Assembly (NCBI GenBank): GCA_011319805.1
Contig: SJRY01000080.1
Coordinates: forward strand, 248,001 to 312,000
Length of the DNA: 64,000 nt
Origin: Macrocybe gigantea
Lineage: Eukaryota; Basidiomycota; Agaricomycetes; Agaricales; Callistosporiaceae
Direction: 5' to 3'
The position numbers and the translations under genes were made by a program. This document shows, piece by piece, positions 10,735 to 22,456 of this stretch. The notes beneath the pieces were generated by a model. It saw nothing but the letters and a program-made list of their open reading frames with translations, was not told the DNA's origin and ran no database searches. How positions within the stretch are numbered: position 1 is the first letter of the stretch; each line of letters opens with the position of its first letter.

Positions 10735-12443
10735 ATGTTCGCGGCTCCGTTCACCGCTTCACACCGACAAAGGATAGTCATACCTAACTATGTGGCACAC
10801 TTTAGACTAACTAATTGCCGTAGGGTGCACTATGTGTGCTGCTAATATTCTTCTCCGGCTTCCATTTACTCTCACATTGGGCTCGGATCCCAACGCTGAC
10901 CGGTGTTCATCGTCGTCTTGAAATTCTGAGACCGGACGGCCATTGCTCCAAGCTCAAACCTATTGCACGAGGCGAATTCCGGCAAAGGCAGATCAATCTC
11001 GTCCAATCACTTCGCTCACTCAATGCCTCTGCCTACGTTGCTGAGCCTGGTGCAAACACATTTTACTATCTGAACATATCTCAATCGCATTGGTCATTAT
11101 CAGAGCGGCCTTTCCTGTCGATAATTACTTCAAACACGGACGGCACGGATGAAGCGGCCGAAGTTTACATCTTGACGCCAAAGGTGATGCAATTACCATC
11201 GAACTTGGTCTGCCAACTGATATGCAATTCCTAGTTTGAAGCGACAAGAGCTAAGAGCCTTCTGATTCCAACCCTTGTTAAATTCATAGAGTGGCGTGAG
11301 GATGAGAATCCATATACTGTCGCTGCTGCCACGCTCGAAAATATGGGGACAATATACGTTGATGGTAGCATTCGCAAGTTCATTGCTGATGGCCTACAGA
11401 AGGCTATCTCTAACGCGTCGGTCATGAGCGCACCCCCAGCAATAACGAGCATCCGCGAACAAAAGTCCAAAACGGAGCTGGACATCCTCCGTTGCGCCAA
11501 TGAGGTCGGTCACCATGCAACAACGTTGCTTTATTTGATCTTATTCCCCAAAATCCTATGTGTCTGCAAGGCTACCCTTCTGTCCATCCGCAGGACCCGT
11601 AAAAGAATGTACATTGGTATCCACGAATCGGAAGCCCGCGCTGTCATGACAGCCATTTTCGCGGATGCCGGCCTCGAAAATGGAAAATGTCTAATTTTGT
11701 TCGGAGGTAGATTTCATTGCTTCCATGTGTCCGTTCTCCTGATGTATACCGGTTACAGCGAATGCAGCTCTTCCTCACGGCAGTGGTTCAGATCGTGCTC
11801 TTGGTCCCAACGATTTCGCCCTGTTTGACTGTACTGCGTCAGTCTACGGATATTACAGCGATGTTACCAGGGTGAGTCTTTTTTTGTGACGATGTGCAAC
11901 ATCCCATTTTCAAAGCATTGAGTAGACATTTGCGCTACCCGACTCCAATATATCCGAAAATCATCTCCGTATCTGGAATCATGTCCGTTCGGCACAGGAT
12001 GCAGCCTTTGAGGCGGCTCGTGTCGGCGTGGTAGCAAAAAAGGTTGACGAGACGGCTAGGTCTTTACTAGAGCACCTGGGCTACGGACAGTACTTCACCC
12101 ATAGACTTGGGCATGGTATGGTTGGGCTATATACGGGCACCTCCGCCGTTCGCGCTCATGCTCGTTGGTTTAGGTATCGGTCTAGAAGTCCACGAACAGC
12201 CCTACATACATGGTGGCAGTATGGATGTCATTCAGAATGGACACACTTTCTCTGACGAGCCCGGGATTTACATAGAAGGCGAGGTATATTGCCCTTACTC
12301 TTCAGTCTGATGCCGGCAGTTAATTGAGCAGGGCCTAGGTTGGAGTGCGTCTCGAAGATTGTTTCTTTGTCAGCGACAATGGTATGCCAGAGTTTTTGAC
12401 AGCCGGCGTGGGAGGGCAAAGTGCAACGCCCTGGTCACCGTAA
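10735..12443 (+). CDS. Xaa-Pro aminopeptidase-like M24 metallopeptidase, membrane-anchored
   Basis: Protein of 441 aa; exons 10735-10776, 10824-11183, 11235-11504, 11571-11706, 11759-11871, 11926-12115, 12174-12283, 12339-12443. One hydrophobic segment at about residues 15-33 (ALCVLLIFFSGFHLL) suggests a type II anchor. The creatinase-like N-domain starts near GEFRQRQ. The pita-bread domain shows all five metal ligands: FDCTASVYGYYSDVTR (two Asp), HRLGHGIGLEVHEQP (His), DEPGIY (Glu) and RLEDC (Glu). Expected activity is release of the N-terminal residue before proline. I chose the ATG at 10735 because the ATG at 10701 cannot be spliced in frame to the hydrophobic exon; this first exon (42 nt) is inferred. 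All introns are GT-AG. Convergent with the unknown gene at 12731. Confidence 0.9.
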
Positions 12444-12730
12444 CTGAACATGGGAACGATACGATCGATTGAAGTATATCCTGGTCAAGTAAGAAACAGT
12501 TTGGGCATAAATACGACACAACTTTTTGAAGGTACCTAGGAATATATGTCTGACAAACTACAGTTGACTACTTAAGATGCGGGCCAAAAAAGCACACTCC
12601 GGTCAAGAATCGTTATCATATGTGCGAAACGTAAAAAGCGGATAGGATAGGGATGGAATGTCGAAGGAGTCATAAAAGGTAAGACCACATGGGTATGAGA
12701 TGAATTCACACTGGTTGCTTGAGAGCATAA
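12444..12730. other. Convergent intergenic region
   Basis: Gap of 287 bp between the stop codons of the M24 peptidase and the unknown gene at 12731. It is A/T-richer than its surroundings and presumably holds both 3' untranslated regions. I see no open frame, RNA gene or repeat in it. Confidence 0.6.
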
Positions 12731-13490
12731 TCACGAGATCTCAAGCATCTCATCTGGGGTCGGAAGCGGTAGAGGGATGGAAGCTGGGGAAAGAGTGATA
12801 GCAGCGGGGGAGAGAGATGATGGGAGACCGGGAGATTGAGCGTGGGCATGTCGAAGGAAGGGATTGCGTGTATGCGTTCGAGATATGGGAGATGCTGCGA
12901 TGGGGGTCAGGACGGCTAAATCGTTAAATTGTGAAATGGCAAGGAAAGACGGACAGAGTAAATTCGTTTTGAACCACCGGAATGGATAACTCTCGCTATC
13001 CAAGTCCGGTGATCCGTCAGCGTCTTTTACTGACTCGGGCGTTATGGATGGGGTGGCACGGCTTGATTCTTGGGGGCGTGGCATGTCCAACTCTTCAGCG
13101 ACTTCGCCGTTTGAGGGTATGACCTCGAAGCGGCCACGGGCCTTGATGGATAAAGAACGTTCGTGCTGAAATGTGGGAAGCGAGGTTACGCCCTGGCGGC
13201 GGGCTCTGAGAACAGGAGAAGTCGGGGGGAAGAAGGGCGGCTTAAGAATAGAGAGGAACTCTTCAAGAGCCTCTGTGCTCAACCCGGAGCTAAGACCAGT
13301 AATGAGAAATGATTGACGGTGAAGTGAGTAAGGACAGTTACCGAGGTGAGGAGCGAGGAGAAGAGGATTCGCCGTCAGCAGGTGGATCATGGTTGATGCA
13401 AGAGCGAATTACATGGTGAACGGAAGAGAGATTGACGGGACGAGGGGCGACGAGGACGGGATTACTGGTGTCGTTCGTAGCGTAGTTCAT
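12731..13490 (-). CDS. Unknown Ser/Pro-rich protein
   Basis: Not recognised. 235 aa from two exons (13490-13342 and 13289-12731) with a GT-AG intron whose removal joins SSPRSSPR to SGLSTEALEEFL in frame. The N-terminal third contains an amphipathic stretch (TEALEEFLSILKPPFFPP) that may be folded. The middle is mixed (HERSLSIKARGRFEVIP). The C-terminal half is low-complexity Ser/Pro/Thr-rich (LSPAAITLSPASIPLPLPTP). No signal peptide, membrane helix or catalytic motif is visible. Frame closure across the intron and the short distance to a divergent MFS gene support a real gene. Nothing in the sequence indicates a function. Confidence 0.6.
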
Positions 13491-13817
13491 GGATGGGCAA
13501 GAGAGTGATCAGCTTTGTTTGGCCCGACACATGGTTTCCCAGCGTTTGTTTGGACACCAGTCTCTTTTGAGCACATTCAACTTACGCCGCTGTACACCGT
13601 CGGCCGACCGCCGCGTCCTGAGCGGTATGAAGCTCTTGGAAGTTTGATTTTCTGATTTTCTGTTGCAGGTTTCTCGCATGAAATGAAATCTGAAATGTGA
13701 CTGCCGAGATACGATCCTGCATTGCTTCGGAATATTCTAAAGCAAACTAACGCGAGACCATATAAAACTTCATGTTCGACTTCCCGTCACCCTCCTTATC
13801 CCCTCTTCCTGATACCC
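13491..13817. promoter_or_regulatory. Divergent promoter region with TATA-like box
   Basis: 327 bp between divergent starts of the unknown gene and the MFS transporter. A TATA-like element (tataaaa, 13761-13767) lies about 50 bp before the transporter ATG, followed by a C/T-rich tract typical of fungal 5' leaders. No repeat or open frame is visible. Confidence 0.5.
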
Positions 13818-15798
13818 ATGGCCTCTCTCGTTCGTAATAATTCCGAGGCGACCCTTTACGATGAGTCCAGCCCCTTGTTCGATGCTCCAAAGTCCGCAAG
13901 TCCTTCCCCGCCCTCGTTCCCCAAGAAACAGCTCGCCGCGCTATGTTCTGTGCGTCTTGTGGATCCGATAGCGTTCACTCAGGTGTGCACTTTCGTTCTA
14001 CCATGCAACCCTTCCCATCCGATTTACGTCGAACAGGTGTTTCCTTATATCAACGAATTTATGGTGCGGTTGCACGTTACAGACGATCTTTCTCAAATAG
14101 GCTTTTACAGCGGACTTGTCGTAAGTCGTGTATTCATTCGTCTCCTTTCTGCTAACGGTTTTCGCACTCTGTCAGGAATCTAGTTTTGCCATTGCCCAAC
14201 TGTTAAGTATATATCAGTGGGCAAAATTGTCAGGTTGGCCATCCCGCTCTTGCTTTCCGCAGCTCCATCAGGTATCAACCCTCCTTCCACAGACGTCGTT
14301 GGTCGCCGCCCCGTCATCATATTCGGAACCCTCGGTCTCGCCCTCACCACGAGCGTACTTGGATTGTCAACGTCTTTGGCTCATATCCTATTCTGTCGGT
14401 CAGTCGGTAAGTTTTCATTAGCCGTTTTCTTACCTTGGGATGGCAACTGACCAACACAGCTGGCTTTTTCTCTGGCAACGTCGCAGTCTTGCACTCTGTC
14501 CTGGGCGAAATTACAGACCCCTCTAACCAGGCTCTTGCCTTTCCAATCTATGGCTTATTCTGGCCTCTTGGAAGTATCATTGGGTGATTAATAGAGTGAT
14601 CCTTTCCGCCACTCTACGACGTTCCTGACAGACATTGCAAGCCCACTATTAGGCGGCACTTTTTCACATCCAGCCCGAAAATACCCCCGATTTTTCGATA
14701 CAGTCATCTTTAGGTCCTTCCCTTATCTCCTTCCTTGCATCGTCGCTTCTGCTCTCGGTCTCGGAGGCGCGTTTCTTGCATATCTGTTTCTCGATGAGGT
14801 TTGCCTCTATTCCATCTGCTGATTTTATAAACCCTGCCATTGATCCTCACCCTTAAAGACGTTGCAGAGGAAATATGGTGGGATGTATACGGAGAATTCC
14901 TTCGCTACGAGTGAGAGTGACGGCACGGACTCGACAACACCTTTAACTATAACATCTCTATTATCCAACCCCGCTATCCGCGCGCTGAGCTCATCTGGAT
15001 TCGCTCTCTGTTTCATTGCAACCGCGTTCGACGTTGTATTTGTCTTATTTTGCTACACCGCAGTGGAAAATGGCGGTCTGGCGTTCTCAGTGCGTCTCCT
15101 TTAACGTTTCCTCTTCCATTTCAGCGAGCCATCAATACGACCTTCTTTAGACCTCGCAAATAGGTTACTCGCTCGCCACTGCGGGATTTTTGTCGGCGTC
15201 TATGCAGCTTCTGATTATGCCCACTCTCCTGCGGACCTTCGACATCACGAAGATGTACACCTTTTGCATGAGCGTCTGGCCGTTCGCATTCCTTTCCTTA
15301 CCGTTTTTGAACCTGATTGCCCGAAAGGGATTCGATCCCACGAGAGGCGAAATAGGTGATTCTACACTATCCCTCCTCTGGGTAGGAATCGCTATCGTAT
15401 TAGGTTGCTCAAGAGTCGCATGCCTAGCGTATTCGTGAGTCATACCTCTGATGACACCTATGCGTCGTCAGTTCATCACAGTTATCATATCCCAGTGTGA
15501 GCATGATTCTCATCAAGGAAAACGCCCCAAGCCTCTCAGCTCTCGGTCGTACAAATGGTCTCGTACAATTTGCGATGTGCGCTGCACGCGCTGTAAGTCC
15601 GTCGTTTGTAAGGTTAGCGAACCGTCTTTTTTACGCTTAACTCATGATAATCGTGACGATATTAGCACCGCCTTCGCGATCTCCACTAAGCATCGATTTC
15701 TGGGTGGGAATGCATGGATTCTGGTGATGTTAGGTGTCTGTTATGTAGGGATTGGAATGTCTAAATCTATTTCGCCGAGTAAATCCCGCAACTGCTGA
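13818..15798 (+). CDS. Major facilitator superfamily transporter (DHA1-like)
   Basis: Protein of 488 aa; exons 13818-13982, 14037-14120, 14176-14233, 14293-14406, 14460-14583, 14642-14798, 14859-15089, 15151-15434, 15496-15612, 15666-15798. About twelve hydrophobic helices follow a soluble N-terminus. The loop between helices 2 and 3 carries the MFS signature as AKLSDVVGRRPV. Later segments GFFSGNVAVLHSVLGEITD and LIKENAPSLSALGRTNGLVQ match the fungal DHA1 drug:H+ antiporter-like group that in filamentous fungi is often named tetracycline-resistance-like or ZRT1-like. The substrate cannot be told from sequence. The start follows a C/T-rich leader; the first intron (54 nt) is a multiple of three, so an unspliced frame is also open there. 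Ten exons all close with GT-AG. Confidence 0.9.
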
Positions 15799-15901
15799 AT
15801 ATAGTTTGTTCTATTCACGAAAACATCGGGGCAGTCAGACACTATTATCAGTCTATTATCGCACGTTCATCCATGTCTAACAGCGTTCGTAAAAGAATGC
15901 A

Positions 15902-18768
15902 CTAAAGCCTGTACTGCGGTTCGCCCATGGCATAAAGCCTATCCAGCTCAGTTTTGTACTTGTTATAGGCTTCACGTCGTCGGATTTTCATGGTCGGAGT
16001 CATTGTACCATTCTCTACAGTGAAGGGATCGAGGCTGAGATGAATGCGCTTGATCATCTCGAACCTTGTAACGGAGACATCAGTGAATTGAAGGAGAACA
16101 AGGTCAGGACCAAACCAGTCACCCTTTCAGTCCATTTCGTTTCGCCTCTTGGGTCAAGATATTCAAGACCTGCTTGCTGATCCGTTCATCTTTGCAAGCA
16201 TTGACAAGTTCACGGAGATCATCTGCCGAAACTGTTCTTCCAAGGACTTGGGTAGCTATACCTGCCAATTGCACGGGGTCGGGTATAACGATGGCCAGAA
16301 GGTAAGACTGTAATGAATCTCCATGCACGTAAATTTGAGCCACTACTGGAGAGGCGCCGTAGAGGTTCTCAATCTTTTCGAGCGCGACATATTCACCCTG
16401 GGCAAGTTTCATAATGTTCTACGCCAGTAAATTGATCTCAGGCGGTCTCTTCCTCCTCAAGGCACCGAATAAGACTTACCTTGACACGGTCGATGATTTT
16501 TAGCCTTCCACATGCATCAATTTCTCCGACATCTCCTGTATGGATCCATCCCTCGTCGTCCACAGTTTCCTTTGTATTCTTTTCGTCTAAACTGGCTTCC
16601 AATACTTGACCTTTCGCGCCGAAACGACTCGAACATACCTTTGTAGTATTTCGTGAAGCAGTTGGCGCCACGCACACAAACTTCTCCGCGAGGGTTTGGT
16701 TTGTCTTCTGCTGAGTAACCCATAGCAGGGACATCGACAAGCTTGATCTCATTGACAGGTTGGGGAGGGCCGACAGTTCCACCGCTGGTAGCATCATTTC
16801 GCAAATTCTTGGCACACGTGGCGCAGTTTTCCGTCATTCCGTAACTGAGGCACTGGAAGTAAAAAAAGGCGCCAGGCAAGTGATGTATGGTAGACCTACC
16901 CTAGATGGTGTGTCAGTAACTGGCGTCAAAGGCAAGATAGTGGACCGACCTTCAGCGACCTCGCATGAAAATGCGATTTTCAGAAAATCCATGACCTCTG
17001 CGCTGATAGGAGCTGAACCACTGGTCATCAGCTGAATCCGTCCACCTAACACAGCTTGGATCTGCACATGGTTAGCAACCCCATAGCGGTCCCCTACATC
17101 GTAGCTTACTTTGCGAAAGACAATTTTATCCCAGAAGAGATGGGTGGGATCACCAGTGGTATGTAACTTGTCAAGCTTAACTTGCATAGCCTTTTTGAAG
17201 ATGGAGCCCTTTAATCCTGGAACATTGCCGCCGACCATGGCCGCTTGGTAAACTCTGTTTAATACACGTGGCACCGATGGGAAGAAGTTAGGTCTCAAGA
17301 GCTGCGCATCCTCTAGGAGACGTAGAGGATCGCCAGTGTAATAACCGATTTTGCCGCCAACCGCAACGACGCACAACTCACATATCCGCTATATCACGGT
17401 CATCAACACGTAGAGTGAAGTGAAGGAAGATCATTACCTCGTATATATGAGCCAAAGGGAGATACGATAGCAGGGAAGCGTCATCCGGGAGCGATAACCC
17501 GTACAGATTTGATTGTGCAGCCAATGCAAGATTGACGTGCGTCAAGATAGCACCTTACGAATTGGGTCGGAAAGAAATGCATAACACTGAGTGGTAGAAC
17601 ACACCCTTTGGTTTACTGGTTGTCCCCTGGTAATCAGCGTCAGTGGATGATGCATTCAAGATAGTGCCGATTGTGCTTACCGAGGTATAACATATAGAAG
17701 CTATTGTCTCCGGCTTCGCCGGGATGGGGTCAATTAAATTTGCTCTACCATATGCTTCCACTAGAAAAGGGTTAATCATACAGCGAGTCCGTGAACGCGA
17801 AATACCTTACATTCTTTCAATTCCATGAAACGAACATTCTGAGACACACACCACTCCGCTAGAATCTTTGATGCTTCGGGAGCTAATTCGTCAATGCATA
17901 CGATCAATTTGAGGATGGAGATGTGAGGCGCGAGTTTCAAGAGAATAGGAATGTGATCCGACGTTGAAAATATTACTGTAAGATGCGCATGATTGATACT
18001 AAAAAAGTGTGAACGATGGGTTCAGTCAAGATAAATCACACTTGGCAACAATTCTCACATGTATTCTGCAAGTGAATTTTCTCTTAAACAGTGCCAGGAC
18101 GAACAGGGATGCAAAGTACTAACCAACCGACTCCTTGCCAAGGGTATCGTAAAGACTCACGGAGACTTTGTCGTAGCTTTGAAGCGCAATGTCGATAACC
18201 TGCCACTCTTTTGGGTTTGTCAGAACGTGTACGCTTGCAAAAGAGACGAATCTAAACGAACCAGGACGATTCGCAGACCATACGCCAACAGTATCGAAAT
18301 CCCCGCCACCAAGCTCACCCTCGTTGAACAGGGATGAAAGCGCACTACCTATATGCCGTCTGCGGATGTCCACGTCACCATAGCTCTGCCAGAGGTAGTG
18401 CTTGGCATATTGAACAGGAGAGTTGGAGAGCAACGGCCGATGCCCAAGGAACGGTCTATCCCTTCCTACTTTCAAACCACTCTCAAAAACCTCGTCAAGA
18501 GTCTTAAGGGCATTGGGAGTGTTGAGGTCGATGAGACCCCAGATAGCTTCATTGGCATCTTCATGAGTGAGAGCAGGCAGACATCCCTTTAAGACCCACC
18601 ATTGCGATAGTGAGCTGTACGGAGGACATGAGTGTCGAGTTCGACAGGCAAAGACGGTGAGAACCTACCAGTCTGACCTGGGCGTTTGGTGCCGGGCACA
18701 GGGACTGCTTGCTTATCGTACGGAATAATATCTGGGTATGGAACCACTCTTTCTGAGGACAAGGGCAT
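15902..18768 (-). CDS. Long-chain fatty-acid-CoA ligase
   Basis: Acyl-CoA synthetase of the long-chain FAA/ACSL group, about 686 aa, ATP-dependent activation of fatty acids. Fifteen exons on the minus strand: 18768-18669, 18614-18600, 18546-18262, 18207-18124, 18065-18059, 17998-17811, 17760-17681, 17626-17605, 17553-17438, 17388-17110, 17061-16950, 16844-16639, 16586-16480, 16418-16123, 16064-15902. Motifs: TAHYRNAIWG, the P-loop-like [29 protein letters not shown], and [10 protein letters not shown] with KIIDRVKN. Exon 18065-18059 is 7 nt (inside VEYIINHAHL). The junction at 16950/16844 is one base short for the expected EGYGMTE; either a base is missing or a donor four bases on is used, adding Arg. 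The C-terminus (YRL) is not a clear PTS1. A shared heptamer repeat lies about 50 bp upstream. Confidence 0.93.
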
Positions 18769-19141
18769 TCTGGTGAAAACTCAGGAAGTAAAAGGATGGC
18801 AAGACAGGACAAGAGTTGAACGTTGAACGTTGACCAGTCGCTCAACGGACGGTCAAGTAGAACCGGAGGATCGACCAAAAGTCAAGGCATATATTGTATA
18901 GTGACATGTGATTTCGGCTATCTCGAGGGCGTCTTGTTTATTCATATGTATGAACTCCTTCGCTACGCATCCTCTACAATTACATAGAGAAAAAAAAAAA
19001 AACAGAGGCTAGTCGCACGATAAAATGGCTCGTTTCCATCTCTCTCTTTAACTCAAGCTGACAAGGTGTTTGTATACCGGGTACGCTCAACTTTACCTCG
19101 GGTAGATCATGCGTTACCCCCCCTCCATCCACGGATAATCG
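18769..19141. other. Intergenic region upstream of acyl-CoA synthetase
   Basis: 373 bp between the start of the acyl-CoA synthetase gene and the stop of the PEF gene, both on the minus strand. It holds the PEF 3' region (poly-A run at 18991-19003 on the plus strand) and the synthetase promoter, including the heptamer tandem at 18815-18835. No coding frame of note. Confidence 0.5.
18815..18835 (+). promoter_or_regulatory. Tandem heptamer GTTGAAC x2 plus GTTGACC
   Basis: Three head-to-tail heptamers about 47 bp upstream of the acyl-CoA synthetase ATG. The same heptamer occurs twice in tandem, in inverse orientation, at 22329-22342. Each junction creates an AACGTT palindrome. A transcription-factor site is an inference from position and repetition only. 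Confidence 0.4.
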
Positions 19142-20139
<998 letters not shown>

Positions 20140-20312
20140 CTAAATTGTCGACTGCGGACCTATCCCAGTTTTAAGCACGAAGCGCTCATGTGGACGAAAC
20201 AGGCAACAGAAGAGTATCCGAAAAATACCCGCCCGAAAAGGAAACTTCGTTCAGAAAGCGCCCGGCAACTTGCATTTACACATTGGACCGGTTCACCGAC
20301 TGACTGTCAACA

Positions 20313-21601
20313 ATGACTTCCCCACAACTCAAGGCAGTCATCTTCGATGCATGTTTCGTCACTTATCGTGATTATGTCTTTAAACTGAAGAGAGGACATC
20401 GTCTAGGTAGGCGGTGTTGTGGCGAAGAGTCCTTTCCTAGCGATTGCTGAGTATGAAAGAGAGCATGGAATCCCAAAGGATTATTTAAACTGTTCTATGT
20501 ATGTGCTCAAGCGGAGTATCATAGCTGAAGTAGCTCACTAGCCTATCAATCACAGTGTTGGCCGAGGATCAGTCGGTGCATGGCAGAAATTCGAACGGGG
20601 AGAGATTCCTCTATTCCAATTTTACGACGAATTCAGCACCGATCTCTCAGACACAATCAGCGGCAACAAATGGCAGGGCATGACTTAGAATACACATGTC
20701 ACTGGCGCCATGTGCCACTAATGCGGTTTTTGCCCACAGGTATGAGGCGTATTGTAAACGAAAGCATATGCGTGAGTCGCCGATCCATCTCTCAACGCTA
20801 AATACGCAATTATCAGCTTGATAGCCTGTCCTCCCTTACCCTCCATTCTCAAAGTCAACGGAAGAGATGTATGTGGATATTTTTTTCGGAGTACTCAGGT
20901 CGCTGATGGAAGATTATATCTGGTCAAGCTTTTTGGGCGGATGATGCGGACGGCAAACGAATACGATCCCCTCGTTATTCAGGCCATACACCGTATCCGT
21001 AGTAGGCATCTATGACACCTCTATCCGGAGCATCTTTGCTGATGCCAACGAAGTGGCCCGAAAGCATAAAGTCATAGCTTTGACAAACAACTTCGCAAAG
21101 GTAGGAATACCATCTTCCGAAATTGAGTTTCTAGGGTGGCAGGAAGGGCCGGTGCCAAGCCACCTACGGGACCTCTTCGACGATTTTTGTGACAGTAGCA
21201 CATTGGGCACGAGGCAAGCATGACTTGTCTCTTATCCATTCCATCTGTCTCTTATGCAACGCAAAGGAAACCCGAACCCCGGTTCTACCTTCTTGCATGT
21301 GAGCGGAATGGCATTCGCCCGCAAGAGGCCATCTTTCTCGATGATATAGGCCTGTAAGAGTCAACATCTCTCTACGAGGCGGTTGTTCATGTTTCATTGT
21401 TAAGAAACCTCAAAGTGGCGAAGTTGCTTGGAATGCAAACGATTCGTAGGTCATCTCGTCCATCGCTCGCAAAACCTGACAACCACACATCTTGTCCCAG
21501 ATGTACCTCTTGGTGATGCCTCGAAGGCAATACGAGAGCTGGAAGACAAGCTTGGCTTAGATTTGACAAGCCCTGTCATATCAGAAATAGCGAAGTTATG
21601 A
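20313..21601 (+). CDS. HAD-superfamily hydrolase (epoxide-hydrolase/ACAD10 N-domain type)
   Basis: Protein of 259 aa; exons 20313-20348, 20407-20498, 20556-20672, 20740-20771, 20825-20868, 20929-20998, 21054-21213, 21267-21353, 21405-21445, 21501-21601. HAD motif I appears as VIFDVGGVV, where the second Asp of the usual DxD is replaced; motif II as ALTNNF; the Lys of motif III in TRKPEPRFY; motif IV as FLDDIGLN. That fits the soluble-epoxide-hydrolase N-terminal phosphatase group. The replaced second Asp makes phosphatase activity uncertain. The C-terminus is AKL, a possible PTS1 peroxisomal signal. Three of nine introns (20349, 20673, 21214) have GC donors and fit no GT alternative. Divergent from the PEF gene with 173 bp between starts. 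Confidence 0.85.
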
Positions 21602-21702
21602 GGCAGTTTTTATCCTCGTTGGTAATAGGATCTATTGATTGGTATGGAGTACACGTTTGGCACCATGTCTAAGTAGCAAGATGGTGGAACGACGGATGGT
21701 AA

Positions 21703-22124
21703 TTAGAATGGTTTGTCGGAGGCAGGTGTCTTGTCTTCGTAGTACTGACCCAACTACAATATTCGTCAGAACGAGAAAAGGTCCTGAGAAATGAAAACCC
21801 TACAAATGGGACTTTTACGAGGAATTCTCGCTGAACTAATGGTGTAACGGACAAAAGCTATTTGAATGAGATAAGAAGATGCAGACTGAAGACATAAAAA
21901 AATGTCCGTACCAAAAGAGTGGCAGTACCGACACCAGCACCCCAAATTCCGAGGCTACCAGCCCAACTCTTTGTCAACTATAGGCCCACAAAGCACATAT
22001 CAGTCGACATCCCGCCGTTGGAACGCGAGCATAGAAGTGCATTGAAAAGTTGAAGCTTGAAACATCAACTCACATTGAGAGTGGAACGGACTGTAGATTG
22101 AGGGTGATAAACTAAGTTAGCCAT
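21703..22124 (-). CDS. QCR10: Ubiquinol-cytochrome c reductase subunit 10
   Basis: Small complex III subunit; exons 22124-22074, 21977-21912, 21857-21804 (or to 21799), 21744-21703, giving about 70-72 aa. The family pattern is clear: MANLVYHPQSTVRSTLN, a helix with SLGIWGAGVGTATLL, SVTPLVQREFLVKVPF, and the tail YYEDKTPASDKPF. The third intron can be spliced in frame from a donor right after VPF. Using the later donor would keep the usual Val-Gly but then needs one extra G. It spans the inner mitochondrial membrane once. Convergent with the HAD gene (about 100 bp) and divergent from NOP16. Confidence 0.85.
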
Positions 22125-22456
22125 CGTCTTGAAGGGAACTTTTGGTGTTGAATGGTATGAAGTCTTCGAAGGACATGACGCGGAACCCACCGGATTTGTC
22201 CGGAGTGTGCCGTTGTTGACATATTATGAGTACAGTAAGGCATGGCTTAGCGACTCTTTATGAATGCGACAACATTTTGATAGATAGAGCAACGATGAGT
22301 CCACACTCTTTGACCGAAAAGGGTCACAGTTCAACGTTCAACGTTCGGTCCACGACCGAGGAGCAATAATGAGCCGGAAACTTGTGCATCTTTCGTCGGT
22401 CACGTGTACTTACGACTTTCTCCTACAGCACAGAGAGAAGTACTCGGTCAACCAAC
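22125..22456. promoter_or_regulatory. Divergent promoter of QCR10 and NOP16 with heptamer repeat
   Basis: 332 bp between divergent starts. At 22329-22342 there are two tandem GTTCAAC heptamers, the reverse complement of the repeat upstream of the acyl-CoA synthetase gene at 18815. A nearby GGTCCACGACC is an imperfect palindrome. No open frame is evident. Confidence 0.45.
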
